A stretch of DNA of 42,267 nucleotides. Source: Desulfotalea sp. GTDB taxonomy: Bacteria > Desulfobacterota > Desulfobulbia > Desulfobulbales > Desulfocapsaceae. This document shows, one piece after another, positions 26,365 through 34,433 of the stretch. A program made the position numbers and the translations under genes. The stretch covers positions 1 through 42,267 of the forward strand of contig NVXR01000022.1 of the NCBI GenBank assembly GCA_002733995.1, given 5' to 3'. The notes beneath the pieces are model-generated. The model ran no database searches, was not told where the DNA came from, and was given only the letters and a program-made list of their open reading frames with translations. Every line of letters starts with the position of its first letter. Positions within the stretch are counted from its first letter, which is position 1.

Positions 26365-26590
26365 CCAACCAAGAAAATATTTCATCTTCGCTGGCGACTC
26401 TGCCAACACATTTAACGACACCATCAACAACCACAGCAGGCGTTGAAAATACACCCATTCCCGCAATTACCTGGAAATCAGTAATTTTAGAAACAACGAC
26501 TTCTTGTCCTCTCTTTTTTACTGCCAACATTGCATTACAGTAAGCTTCATCACATTTTGCGCAACCGGGACCACATATTTTAATTTCCAT
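26357..26590 (-). CDS. Small thioredoxin-fold redox-active disulfide protein
   Basis: A 77-residue protein with the short thioredoxin/glutaredoxin-like fold of the family seen beside DUF318 permeases in anaerobes. It has an N-terminal CGPGCAKC cluster holding a CXXC pair, the cis-proline segment STPAVVVDG near residue 50 and a further Cys in VVKCVGR. It probably reduces disulfides or binds metalloids for the permease upstream. The ATG at 26590 is preferred to the TTG at 26596 because AAGGTGG lies 6 bases before it. It follows the permease by 116 bases. Confidence 0.85.
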   Translation of the reverse strand: MEIKICGPGCAKCDEAYCNAMLAVKKRGQEVVVSKITDFQVIAGMGVFSTPAVVVDGVVKCVGRVASEDEIFSWLDA

Positions 26591-26640
26591 CTTCAACCAC
26601 CTTTTAAGTTATTTTCCACCGTACAACCGTGGTTATTGTA

Positions 26641-26660
26641 AATATCCATAACTGGATATT
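26641..26660 (-). terminator. Hairpin between permease and thioredoxin-like gene
   Basis: Perfect 7-bp arms (AATATCC and GGATATT) with a 6-base loop lie between the two genes. There is no T tract; it may be a partial attenuator or processing site rather than a full terminator. Confidence 0.35.
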
Positions 26661-26706
26661 CTTGCCTACGGCAAACAGCCATAAGCTACGCCAAAACACA
26701 AGATTA

Positions 26707-27759
26707 TCACACTATCATATTAAACAAATAGCCAACAAAAAGTATCCCCAGTCCCACCACGCTAACAAAGGTTGCAATGAGTCGCGGCTTGAGGACCTTT
26801 CGCAAAATCACCAGTTCAGGTAAAGACAGGGCAATAACACTCATCATAAAAGCGAGAACAGTTCCAAGGGCAGCACCTTTACCAAGGAGTGCTTGCACTA
26901 TAGGGATTATACCTGCAGCATTTGAATACATTGGGATACCAAGAATAACTGCAGCAGGAACGGACCACCAGGCATCTTTACCCATTATTGAGGCCATGAA
27001 ATTTTCAGGCACATAACCGTGGATAATTGCGCCCACTGCTATCCCCGCAACCACATAGATCCAGACCTTACCTACGATTTCTTTTACAGCTGCAACACCT
27101 GCATTAAGCCGATCAGTCCAGGAAATATTTTCTTCAAAATCAAGAGCAGGACCGCGTTGCATTGCAAGAACCCAATCTTCAATATGTTTTTCCTGCTTCA
27201 TAAGGCCAATGACAATCCCTGCAAAGATGGCTATAAAAAGTCCTGTAACCATATAGAGCAACGCCACCTTCCAGCCAAGCAAACCATACAGCAAGACCAA
27301 CGCAATTTCGTTGACCATGGGGGCAGCAATTAAGAATGAAAAAGTTACTCCAAGTGGAACTCCGGCCTGGACAAAGCCGATAAAAAGGGGCACCGCAGAA
27401 CAAGAGCAAAAGGGGGTTGCAACCCCTAGAATAGCTCCAAGTACATTGCCAACAAATTCGTTTTTTCCTGCGAGTATTTTTCTCGTTTTTTCAGGCGTAA
27501 AAAACGACCTGATAACACCCACAATAAAAACAATAAGAGTGAGTAGCATCAAAACCTTAGGAGTATCATAGATAAAAAATTCAAGGGCCTCTGCCAAATG
27601 GCTCCCGGCTGTAAGACCAGCAAGATCGTACACCACAAAAGAAGCAACTGGTGCCAGACTTTTATAGACGAAAAACCAAAGTCCAATACCAAGGACCCCA
27701 ATAATGATCTTTTCGACACCGCTTGCACCTATTTTTTTGTTTGCTACCTGTTGCTCCAT
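26707..27759 (-). CDS. DUF318/ArsP-type permease (putative metalloid efflux)
   Basis: The 350-residue integral membrane protein has about eight to ten hydrophobic segments and the family motif TPFCSCSAVPLFIGF near residue 117, whose paired cysteines are needed for organoarsenical efflux in ArsP-like proteins (family knowledge). A conserved second half includes GIPMYSNAAGIIPI. I choose the ATG at 27759, with GGAG 8 bases upstream, over the GTG at 27768. It lies 60 bases after arsR on the same strand, followed by the small thioredoxin-like gene, so the cluster looks like an inducible metalloid-resistance unit. The substrate is not shown by sequence. A decayed copy of its 5' end lies at 28294-28488. 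Confidence 0.87.
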   Translation of the reverse strand: MEQQVANKKIGASGVEKIIIGVLGIGLWFFVYKSLAPVASFVVYDLAGLTAGSHLAEALEFFIYDTPKVLMLLTLIVFIVGVIRSFFTPEKTRKILAGKNEFVGNVLGAILGVATPFCSCSAVPLFIGFVQAGVPLGVTFSFLIAAPMVNEIALVLLYGLLGWKVALLYMVTGLFIAIFAGIVIGLMKQEKHIEDWVLAMQRGPALDFEENISWTDRLNAGVAAVKEIVGKVWIYVVAGIAVGAIIHGYVPENFMASIMGKDAWWSVPAAVILGIPMYSNAAGIIPIVQALLGKGAALGTVLAFMMSVIALSLPELVILRKVLKPRLIATFVSVVGLGILFVGYLFNMIV

Positions 27760-27819
27760 TTCCACCACTCCATACTACTTTTTTACTGTATGATTTAAAA
27801 AAATTGAGATAGCACTTTT

Positions 27820-28170
27820 TCAGCCACAGGAGGCTGATATCCGTACGCGATCGACAAAGGGTAGTCTCCGCTTCATCGCCACATACACAGGATCATCGTC
27901 AACCCACCCTCGCAGCTCCTGAAGAAGAACGTTTATATGGGCCGAATCTTCACTCTTCGTTACTGCATAAATAACCCAGGCTCCGTCACGGCTGTTTGAG
28001 AGTAACCCCGCTTCATCCAACACCTTTAAGTGTTTTGAAACTGTTGACTGGGCAAGCCCTAATAACTCCTGCAATTCACACACACACAGCTCTTTAAGCT
28101 GCAACAGCTTGACTATCCTCACCCGGTTGGGATCTGACATTGCTTTCATTACTCGGATAAATTCTTTCAT
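27820..28170 (-). CDS. arsR: ArsR/SmtB-family metalloregulator
   Basis: A 116-residue winged-helix repressor. The segment ELCVCEL (Cys29, Cys31) is the arsenite/antimonite-sensing motif of ArsR, followed by the recognition helix AQSTVSKHLKVLDEAGLL and a wing DGAWVIYAV. The C-terminus ends SASCG, adding a possible thiol ligand. Start at 28170 is preferred (GAGG 5 bases upstream, and typical family N-terminus MKEFIRVMKAMSDPNR); the ATG at 28185 would add five residues. An almost perfect palindrome lies just upstream, probably its operator. It probably represses itself and the permease unit downstream. Confidence 0.92.
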   Translation of the reverse strand: MKEFIRVMKAMSDPNRVRIVKLLQLKELCVCELQELLGLAQSTVSKHLKVLDEAGLLSNSRDGAWVIYAVTKSEDSAHINVLLQELRGWVDDDPVYVAMKRRLPFVDRVRISASCG

Positions 28171-28196
28171 TTCTCCCTCAAACATCTACATATTCA

Positions 28197-28218
28197 CATA
28201 TCGCCATATGCCGATATG
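28197..28218. promoter_or_regulatory. Probable ArsR operator
   Basis: A 22-base inverted repeat with arms CATATCG and CGATATG and a central CATATG that is itself palindromic; only two positions break symmetry. It lies 26 bases before the chosen arsR start, where an autorepressor would bind. Confidence 0.7.
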
Positions 28219-28293
28219 ATAAGATATAACAACAGTAAGTCAACACATATTTTTACTTTTGCGAGGCGGCTGGTACAGACCTTCATAGGGGTA

Positions 28294-28488
28294 TTAGAGG
28301 TGACGAAAAAACTGTTCACCATACTGGCAAACCTGTTGTGGCACTTTGACTGTCACAGGAGAAGACGTCAATGATGAGACAAAAAGCCACAGTAGACTGC
28401 CAGTGGCCCCAATAATTAGCCCTGCAAAACCGCTGCTACCTTCTTTTTTATGTGCTATCTGCCGCCCTATTTCCACCACTGGATACAA
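28294..28488 (-). pseudogene. Remnant of a duplicated permease 5' end
   Basis: The first ~40 residues of this 64-codon frame (VVEIGRQIAHKKEGSSGF, then LIIGATGSLLWLFVSSL) align with the permease at 26707-27759 (VEMEQQVANKKIGASGV, then IIIGVLGIGLWFFVYKSL). The DNA match extends upstream through the leader (TTTAAAT...GTAT..AGTGGTGGAAAT). After about residue 40 the similarity stops. The permease's GGAG ribosome-binding site is CCAG here and no downstream membrane segments follow, so it is a decayed copy. It lies upstream of arsR, on the same strand. Confidence 0.75.
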
Positions 28489-28631
28489 CTGTTTTCACAG
28501 TGCTATTTAAAGGGGGACGCGCTAGCGATTAATTATCGCTACAACAGGTGACATGAGCAACGGCAGCCACCCATTGTTTATCCGTTCATTCGTTTTTCTG
28601 CTTGTTGGTCTATGTATTATGATTATTTAAC

Positions 28632-29759
28632 TCAATCCCCGAGGCATGTACCAACCGTTCTGGCAGCTCGAACCCAAGGGTGATCCAAAGGCACCAATTT
28701 TTTAATACCAACGACTTCTTCAAGGGGCACTGCTTTCGTCCCCTCTCCATCAACTGCCACCATTACCCCTGTTTCCCCCTGCATAATATAATCAACACAG
28801 GCGCTTCCAAGACGTGTTGCAAGTATGCGGTCGGCGGCTGAAGGTGTTCCACCCCTCTGATAATGACCGAGTACGGTTAATCTTGACTCCAGACCTGTCA
28901 TCCGTTCGAGTTCTTCGCTAAGTCTAAGACTGTTCGTATGTCTTTGTCTGGCAAATTCTTTTAACCCCTCAGAAGCCTTTTTCTGCGCCTTGGAATCACC
29001 TGCCTCTTTCGCCAAAGCCTTTTTTTTCCTTAGACCTGTAAAAATGACATGATCATCGAGACTAAGCGCTCCTTCAGCAACCGCAACTATGCTAAAATGC
29101 GTTCCCCTTTGCTTTCGCAATCGAATGGCATTTGCAACAGACTTGAGATCATAGGGAATTTCCGGAATCAAAATCACATCAGCACCACCAGCAACCCCGG
29201 ATCCCAGTGCAAGCCAGCCCGCATTATGGCCCATGATCTCTACGACAATTATTCGGTGATGACTGTGGGCTGTAGAATGTAGACGATCAATAACCTCGGT
29301 GGCGATTTCCATCGCAGTATGAAAACCAAAGGTAATATCTGTCATGGCAACATCATTATCAATGGTTTTAGGCAGGGTAATGACGTTAAGTCCCTTTTGC
29401 GCAAGTCGATAGGCGTTTTTCTGGGTCCCACCACCACCAATACAAATAAGAGCATCGAGTTTATGGCTACGATAGTTTTCACAAATTACGTCAGTCATAT
29501 CCAGCAATTCATTCCCCACTGGCATCTTATGGGGTTTATCCCTGCTTGTTCCTAAGATAGTGCCCCCCCGGGTGAGAATAGATGAAAGTGTTTCATAGTC
29601 AAGACGCATAAATCTATTTTCTATAAGACCTTTAAATCCATCACGAAAACCGATGAGTTGCATATCACCAAGAGCCAAGGCGGACTTGCCTATTCCGCGA
29701 ATAGCCGCATTTAACCCAGGGCTATCGCCCCCCGCCGTAAGTATCCCTAATCGCTTCAT
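28632..29759 (-). CDS. pfkA: 6-phosphofructokinase
   Basis: PfkA phosphorylates fructose-6-phosphate to fructose-1,6-bisphosphate in glycolysis. The 375 residues show the N-terminal [18 protein letters not shown], catalytic LPKTIDNDV (Asp134), [13 protein letters not shown] and [15 protein letters not shown]. The usual GGDG/S magnesium motif reads [10 protein letters not shown]: glycine 110 sits where the aspartate normally is, while glycine 111 is the residue typical of ATP (not PPi) use. AGAGGA lies 6 bases before the ATG. No partner gene is adjacent; it follows the selenoprotein permease by about 140 bases. Confidence 0.92.
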   Translation of the reverse strand: MKRLGILTAGGDSPGLNAAIRGIGKSALALGDMQLIGFRDGFKGLIENRFMRLDYETLSSILTRGGTILGTSRDKPHKMPVGNELLDMTDVICENYRSHKLDALICIGGGGTQKNAYRLAQKGLNVITLPKTIDNDVAMTDITFGFHTAMEIATEVIDRLHSTAHSHHRIIVVEIMGHNAGWLALGSGVAGGADVILIPEIPYDLKSVANAIRLRKQRGTHFSIVAVAEGALSLDDHVIFTGLRKKKALAKEAGDSKAQKKASEGLKEFARQRHTNSLRLSEELERMTGLESRLTVLGHYQRGGTPSAADRILATRLGSACVDYIMQGETGVMVAVDGEGTKAVPLEEVVGIKKLVPLDHPWVRAARTVGTCLGD

Positions 29760-29896
29760 TGTATTCCTCTGCAGGTTTAATGTTTACCCACCCCGGCCCC
29801 CATGAGCTGGGCGAGTAGATGGGATCAGGTCTTATGGATCCTGAAGTATCATCCGAATCGTTAATTTTAGAGTAACATGGGAGAGCAGATACCAGC

Positions 29897-31069
29897 CTAA
29901 TGATGATCGTGGGACTGACATCCAGAAGATTTTTTATTGTCCTGGCAACTCTTTTCACCGGCCAAAGGAAAACCACTGATAAAGGTTGTTGGCTGTTTTT
30001 TAGGGGTCATAAGTTTTTTGATAAACAGGCGTAAAGGTCGCAGGGAGAAGGCAAGTAAAATAAAAGCCGAGCCCCACTTCACACCAATGGGAAGAACCTC
30101 GGTCGCCTCACCCAGAATCGCTCTGGGTGAAATATTTAAGAACTGATACAACCAATCCACTCCCAGACCAAAAATAACTGCACAGAAAGCAAGAGAGGCA
30201 AGGTAAAGTACACTACTTTTTTTGCCCAGTATACCAATCAACACCGAAATACTGGTTACATTAGTTGCAGGGCCCACAAGCAAAAAGACTAAAGCCGCTC
30301 CGGGACTAACCCCTTTGAGGATAAGAGCCGCCGCAACAGGCGTAGATGCAGTTGCACAGATATAAAGCGGTATCCCCACGACAAGCATCACGAGCATTGA
30401 ACTCAGCCCCCCGCCCAGAAAAGTTGTCATAACCTCATCGGGAACGAGTACGGTAATGAGGGCCGCAATAACCACCCCGACAAAAAACCATACGGCGATA
30501 TCACCCCAGACATCCTGGTAACTAAATCGCAATCCGGCCACTATTTTTTCTTTATAAGTATGGTGATGCCGATGGACCTCATCCGGACAGTCAACACCAT
30601 CACAACAGCCGTCAACGGGACAACTACGATCTATTACCAGCTGTTGATCTTCATCCTTCCAGAAGAATATATTTTCAGCAAACCCTGCAAAGACAGCGGT
30701 AAAAAAGGCTGCAACAGGCCTGACAATTGTCATAACAGGGTCCAACAATGCGTATGTAATCGCGATAGAGTCTACACCGGACTCAGGGGTAGAAATCAGA
30801 AATGCTGTTGTTGCACCTTTATTTGCTCCTTGCTTTCTCAATGATGCTGCCGCCGGCAACACACCACACGATCACAAGGGAAGCGGCACACCAAAAAATG
30901 CTGCTTTTATAACAGAATAAAACCGACCCTTGCCGAGGTGTTCAAGTATCGTGTTTGGATTAAGACTCACCTTTAAAAGACCGGCTATAACGATGCCGAC
31001 CAAAATATAAAAAGATGAATCAAGAAGAATATCCCAAACTTCGAGCATCAATACTGTCAAAAATGTCAT
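29897..31069 (-). CDS. Putative selenoprotein: Cu/Zn-efflux-type DUF318 permease (UGA at 30872-30874)
   Basis: Two frames in the same phase (31069-30872 and 30862-29897) join into one 390-residue permease if the in-frame UGA at 30872-30874 is read through. The family motif at that site is normally GVPLPLCSCGVLPAA; here it reads GVPLPL-UGA-SCGVLPAA, so UGA replaces exactly the first Cys of CSCG, at residue 66. A hairpin starts 11 bases after the UGA. The rest is complete: membrane segments, a cysteine/histidine-rich loop (SCPVDGCCDGVDC and HRHHH) and a metal-binding tail ending SHDHH, as in SO_0444-type Cu/Zn efflux proteins. Selenocysteine is strong inference; a nonsense mutation is the rival. 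Confidence 0.85.
30846..30874 (-). other. UGA codon and SECIS-like hairpin
   Basis: After the UGA, bases 12-26 downstream (30860-30846) form GUUGCC/GGCAGC, a 6-bp stem with one G-U pair, capped by a 3-base GGC loop at 30854-30852; two further pairs (one U-A, one G-U) extend the stem. The apical loop starts 18 bases past the UGA and begins with G, as bacterial SECIS elements usually do. Confidence 0.6.
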
Positions 31070-31272
31070 TATCCAACCTATGTTCGTTATGATACAGTTA
31101 ATATTCTATGCAAATCTCCAGCGACCGAGTTGCCAGAAATCCATCGCTTAGTCTTACATAGTAGTGTACACATTTTTAATGCCCGTCAAGAAAACAAGAT
31201 GCAATTTCCAATTCAATTGATCATAATGACATTTTTTACCATTAAATCGTTATATATCTCACCACTTGAAAC

Positions 31273-32133
31273 ATGATAAAACCAACCACAGACAATGAAC
31301 AGGGATGTCTTTACATCGTCCCTACCCCCATAGGCAATCTTGAAGATATTACGCTCCGCGCCCTGAGAATCTTGAAAGAAGTTGATCTCATAGCTGCTGA
31401 AGATACAAGACACAGTAAAAGACTCCTCAACCACTTTGAAATAGAGACACCTCTTATCAGTTATTACAGAGAAAAAGAAGCTGAAAAAAGTGTCTATCTT
31501 ATTAAACTGATAAAAGAAGGCAAGAGTATCGCACTAATCAGTGATGCCGGAACACCTGGTATTTCTGACCCCGGAGCAATACTTGTACTAAGAGCCCACA
31601 AAGAAGGGGTGACTGTAATCCCACTCCCCGGTCCCTCTGCTGTAACAACCGCAATGTCTGCCTCCGGATACAGCGGCAACGGTTTTCTTTTTATAGGTTT
31701 TTCCCCTTCAAAAAAAGGCCAGAGACAAAAACTCCTCCTGTCTCTTGCTGACTCGCAATACCCTGTTGTTTTTTACGAATCACCCAGGCGGGTTGAAGCT
31801 TTTTTACAGGAAGCTCTAGCCGTATATGGTGAGAGGCAGGTATTCTGGGCGCGTGAAATAACAAAATCATTTGAAGATCTTGAGGTGGGAACCCTGACAG
31901 GATTACTGCAAAAAGCACAGGCCAAGCAAATGCGCGGTGAATTTGTACTCATTATCTACCCCGGTGAAAAAGAAAAGGTGCAGGGGGAAACCGTTGAAGA
32001 GCTTATCTGCTGGTACCGCGACAATTCTGAGCTCAGCCTCAAGGATGTGAGTAAAAAGCTTGCCACCGACCTTGGTATCTCCAAATCTGTTGTGTACCAG
32101 CAAGCGCTCACTCTATGGAAGGACAAACCCTGA
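31273..32133 (+). CDS. rsmI: 16S rRNA (cytidine1402-2'-O)-methyltransferase
   Basis: RsmI methylates the 2'-OH of C1402 in 16S rRNA at the decoding centre. The 286 residues have the tetrapyrrole-methylase-like fold with YIVPTPIGNLEDITLRAL at the start, IAAEDTR, ISDAGTPGISDPG near residue 90, LPGPSAVTTAMSASG near 120, YESPRR and FVLIIYPG. A C-terminal helical segment of about 50 residues (SLKDVSKKLATDLGISKSVVY) completes the usual architecture. It is divergent from the selenoprotein permease across about 200 bases and has a weak ribosome-binding site. The shared fold with the Cbi methylases is ancestry only. Confidence 0.95.
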   Translation: MIKPTTDNEQGCLYIVPTPIGNLEDITLRALRILKEVDLIAAEDTRHSKRLLNHFEIETPLISYYREKEAEKSVYLIKLIKEGKSIALISDAGTPGISDPGAILVLRAHKEGVTVIPLPGPSAVTTAMSASGYSGNGFLFIGFSPSKKGQRQKLLLSLADSQYPVVFYESPRRVEAFLQEALAVYGERQVFWAREITKSFEDLEVGTLTGLLQKAQAKQMRGEFVLIIYPGEKEKVQGETVEELICWYRDNSELSLKDVSKKLATDLGISKSVVYQQALTLWKDKP

Positions 32134-32214
32134 GGGCAAGAAACGCCAAACCTGTCCCTATGATTCCATGCACCGAGCCATCTAAAATTTTATCTTCTTA
32201 CGGGTGTATTAACA

Positions 32215-33825
32215 ATGAAAAGAATAGAAAGTTGTGTCACCCCAGAAGGTGATTTTAAATATGGTATCCACAAACCTAGCTACACGGTAACAAACCTCAG
32301 GGCAGAGGCAAAGATCGACAACTTGGGGAAAGACCAGCAGGGCAACAATGTTGAAAATAAAAGAAATTTCCCAGGGACAAACGTAACCGTAAAAAACGCT
32401 GACTGGATTTTTGAGATTCCCAACCCACTACCGTTTAAAGGACGAACGTACATAGATAAAGAATGGGCAGATGCGAGTGCCAATGACTACGAAACAATAA
32501 CAATTAAGGGGCCTGAACCGGTTTCTCTTTCTGCGACACTTGACCGGGAAGACATTGACCCTTCCTTCATTGACAAGCTCCCCAAACCTCTCTTACTTGC
32601 TCTGGCTACAAGTTCAACAGACCCTGCGGACCTCATCCATCTCGCCCATCTCAGTTGCAAAATCATTACCAATCCAGACAACTCATTTGGCCTGCTCTAT
32701 CAAAAAAACAGCAAAGGAGAGCTCCGTCCGATCATCCACAACCATCTCCTCTTTGAGGCTACAGCAAATAATTATCACCTTCCCGATCCATACAAGATCG
32801 CAATGGTTATCCGTCCAGGTGCACAGGGTGGTAGCGAAATTGTAGGTGAATGGCGAGAAACGGACAAGGGCCACGTCTATGAATACCTGAGACGAAACTC
32901 ATACATAGCAGGTGGTCACTACGCAGCTAACATGGCAGAGAATGCCATAAGATACTCAATCTCTGACTTGAGTACAGAAGATATACAGGGCGTAAGACAT
33001 CTCTATTATCAGCGGACCTACGTTCGCCTTGCAGGCTCTCTTGGCATTGAGCTTCCTGCCCATAACAGCACCCTTGATGTCCACCAGCTAGAGCGACTCA
33101 GATTGCAAATACTAGAAAGATGTCATTCATCTACAGGTGCAGAGGCAACGCTCTGGGGATGGAATTTCGGTTTTGACTACGCCCCAACAGGCTATCGCCT
33201 CCACGCCTCCCATCAACAGGTCCATCAACAGTATGCAATAATACCAGAAAGTGTCAAAGAGTACCGGGGAGGCACCTTAGATGCCTGCGGAGAAATCTCT
33301 GCGTATTGCTGTGGCGATCTCGTCGCAGAGGTTATTAAACAGTATCGATCCCAGCACGACAGTGAATTTTTCATCGACTATCAGAAGGCCATTTTAAATA
33401 ATAAACGAATGGACGAACGAGACGATTTAAGCGCAGACCTTATTGTGTACAGAGATGCAAGAGTCATTCTCCATGTCCCCAAAGCACAAACATCACAATG
33501 GGAACTGCAGTTAATGCCTGTAATAAGTACAACTGGTAACTGCCCTGGCAATATCTTAGAATGCGATGGCCCCATGAGAAAATCCATCGACCATGCCATA
33601 TATATAGCCCAACACGTTCTTGCCAGTTTGGGGGCACAAATGGTTACTTCTATAGAATATTCTACGCGACTCGCCCAGAATACATCTCTTCTCCAACCAT
33701 TAATATATGCTTTTCTTCCACGCCTACCTGAATCCCCAGGGGCCTTTAGTGAAGCACAGCTCCGATTCATCAATGGCCACTATCCGGAAGATTTTGCAGC
33801 GGCCTGTAGACAAAAGCTTACCTAG
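32215..33825 (+). CDS. Conserved hypothetical protein, possible HIT/GalT-like fold
   Basis: I do not recognise this 536-residue protein with confidence. It has no signal peptide or membrane helix. Around residue 329 a histidine-rich stretch (LHASHQQVHQQYAIIP) follows WGWNFGFDYAPTGYR; clustered His and Gln recall the active site of HIT or galactose-1-phosphate uridylyltransferase-like enzymes, but the exact HxHxH/HxHxQ spacing is absent. The N-terminal third (IPNPLPFKGRTYIDKEWADAS) and HNHLLFEATANNYHLPDPYK also look conserved. It lies 81 bases after rsmI and its stop is 7 bases from the end of convergent fliW. A nucleotide-related enzyme is one guess. Confidence 0.6.
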   Translation: MKRIESCVTPEGDFKYGIHKPSYTVTNLRAEAKIDNLGKDQQGNNVENKRNFPGTNVTVKNADWIFEIPNPLPFKGRTYIDKEWADASANDYETITIKGPEPVSLSATLDREDIDPSFIDKLPKPLLLALATSSTDPADLIHLAHLSCKIITNPDNSFGLLYQKNSKGELRPIIHNHLLFEATANNYHLPDPYKIAMVIRPGAQGGSEIVGEWRETDKGHVYEYLRRNSYIAGGHYAANMAENAIRYSISDLSTEDIQGVRHLYYQRTYVRLAGSLGIELPAHNSTLDVHQLERLRLQILERCHSSTGAEATLWGWNFGFDYAPTGYRLHASHQQVHQQYAIIPESVKEYRGGTLDACGEISAYCCGDLVAEVIKQYRSQHDSEFFIDYQKAILNNKRMDERDDLSADLIVYRDARVILHVPKAQTSQWELQLMPVISTTGNCPGNILECDGPMRKSIDHAIYIAQHVLASLGAQMVTSIEYSTRLAQNTSLLQPLIYAFLPRLPESPGAFSEAQLRFINGHYPEDFAAACRQKLT

Positions 33826-33832
33826 CGACAAC

Positions 33833-34270
33833 TCAAATCACATCCATTATAGTTGTATTAACGAGGGGCCGAGTTATAAGTTTTTGGATTCCAATACGTT
33901 TTTTAGGATTTATAACAATGGGCCCCCGAATATTAGCATTGAGGCTTTCCTCTCCAGTGTATTCGTTTGGCTTTTTTGATAAGATCATGAAAATACCCAA
34001 GTCAGCGGCTGAGTCGGCTTCAAGGACGGCAAACTCTTCATCACTTAGCTCCAGTTTATAGGTGAGTCCATACTGTTCCGGGGCCACAAGGGTAAAAGTA
34101 ACCTCGGAATCATCACAGGATTCTAGCCAATAGGCCGCTAAGCCCTTTTCTTCCTTGTGATAAACGATATAAGTAGTGTATTTTTCAAAACCCGGTATTC
34201 CCAAGGGAAAAGTTACGATCTTATCGGTATTAACTGCGGGATTGTCTGTGACATCTCCATCTTTTTTCAT
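33833..34270 (-). CDS. fliW: Flagellar assembly factor FliW
   Basis: FliW binds flagellin and, in other bacteria, antagonises the RNA regulator CsrA, linking filament assembly to translation. The 145 residues have the family core TFPLGIPGFEKYTTY, LVAPEQYGLTYKLEL and the C-terminal NANIRGPIVINPKKRIGIQKL. I choose the ATG at 34270 because AAGGAGG lies 5 bases before it; the ATG at 34288 would add six residues overlapping that site. csrA, often next to fliW, is not in the window and no flagellar gene is adjacent, so this copy stands alone. Confidence 0.93.
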   Translation of the reverse strand: MKKDGDVTDNPAVNTDKIVTFPLGIPGFEKYTTYIVYHKEEKGLAAYWLESCDDSEVTFTLVAPEQYGLTYKLELSDEEFAVLEADSAADLGIFMILSKKPNEYTGEESLNANIRGPIVINPKKRIGIQKLITRPLVNTTIMDVI

Positions 34271-34433
34271 ACGATCCTCCTTGATCATAATTTAGTTATT
34301 ATTTTTGGTAGCTTATCAAATTATCTGACAGATATACAAGTAATTATTACACTTCCTCTACTGAAACGCCATAAAACGGCTTATTTTAACACAAAACCAG
34401 TGATTTCCAGCAGGCGACACAACGGAGTAGACA

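Noticed and set aside
26366..26466. Upstream extension of the small membrane ORF
   Set aside because: It lies antiphase inside the thioredoxin-like gene; only the part from 26364 could be a separate gene.
30860..30880. Frameshifted or simply broken permease
   Set aside because: Both halves are in the same frame and the single stop falls exactly on a conserved Cys codon, so UGA recoding fits better than decay, though a point mutation remains possible.
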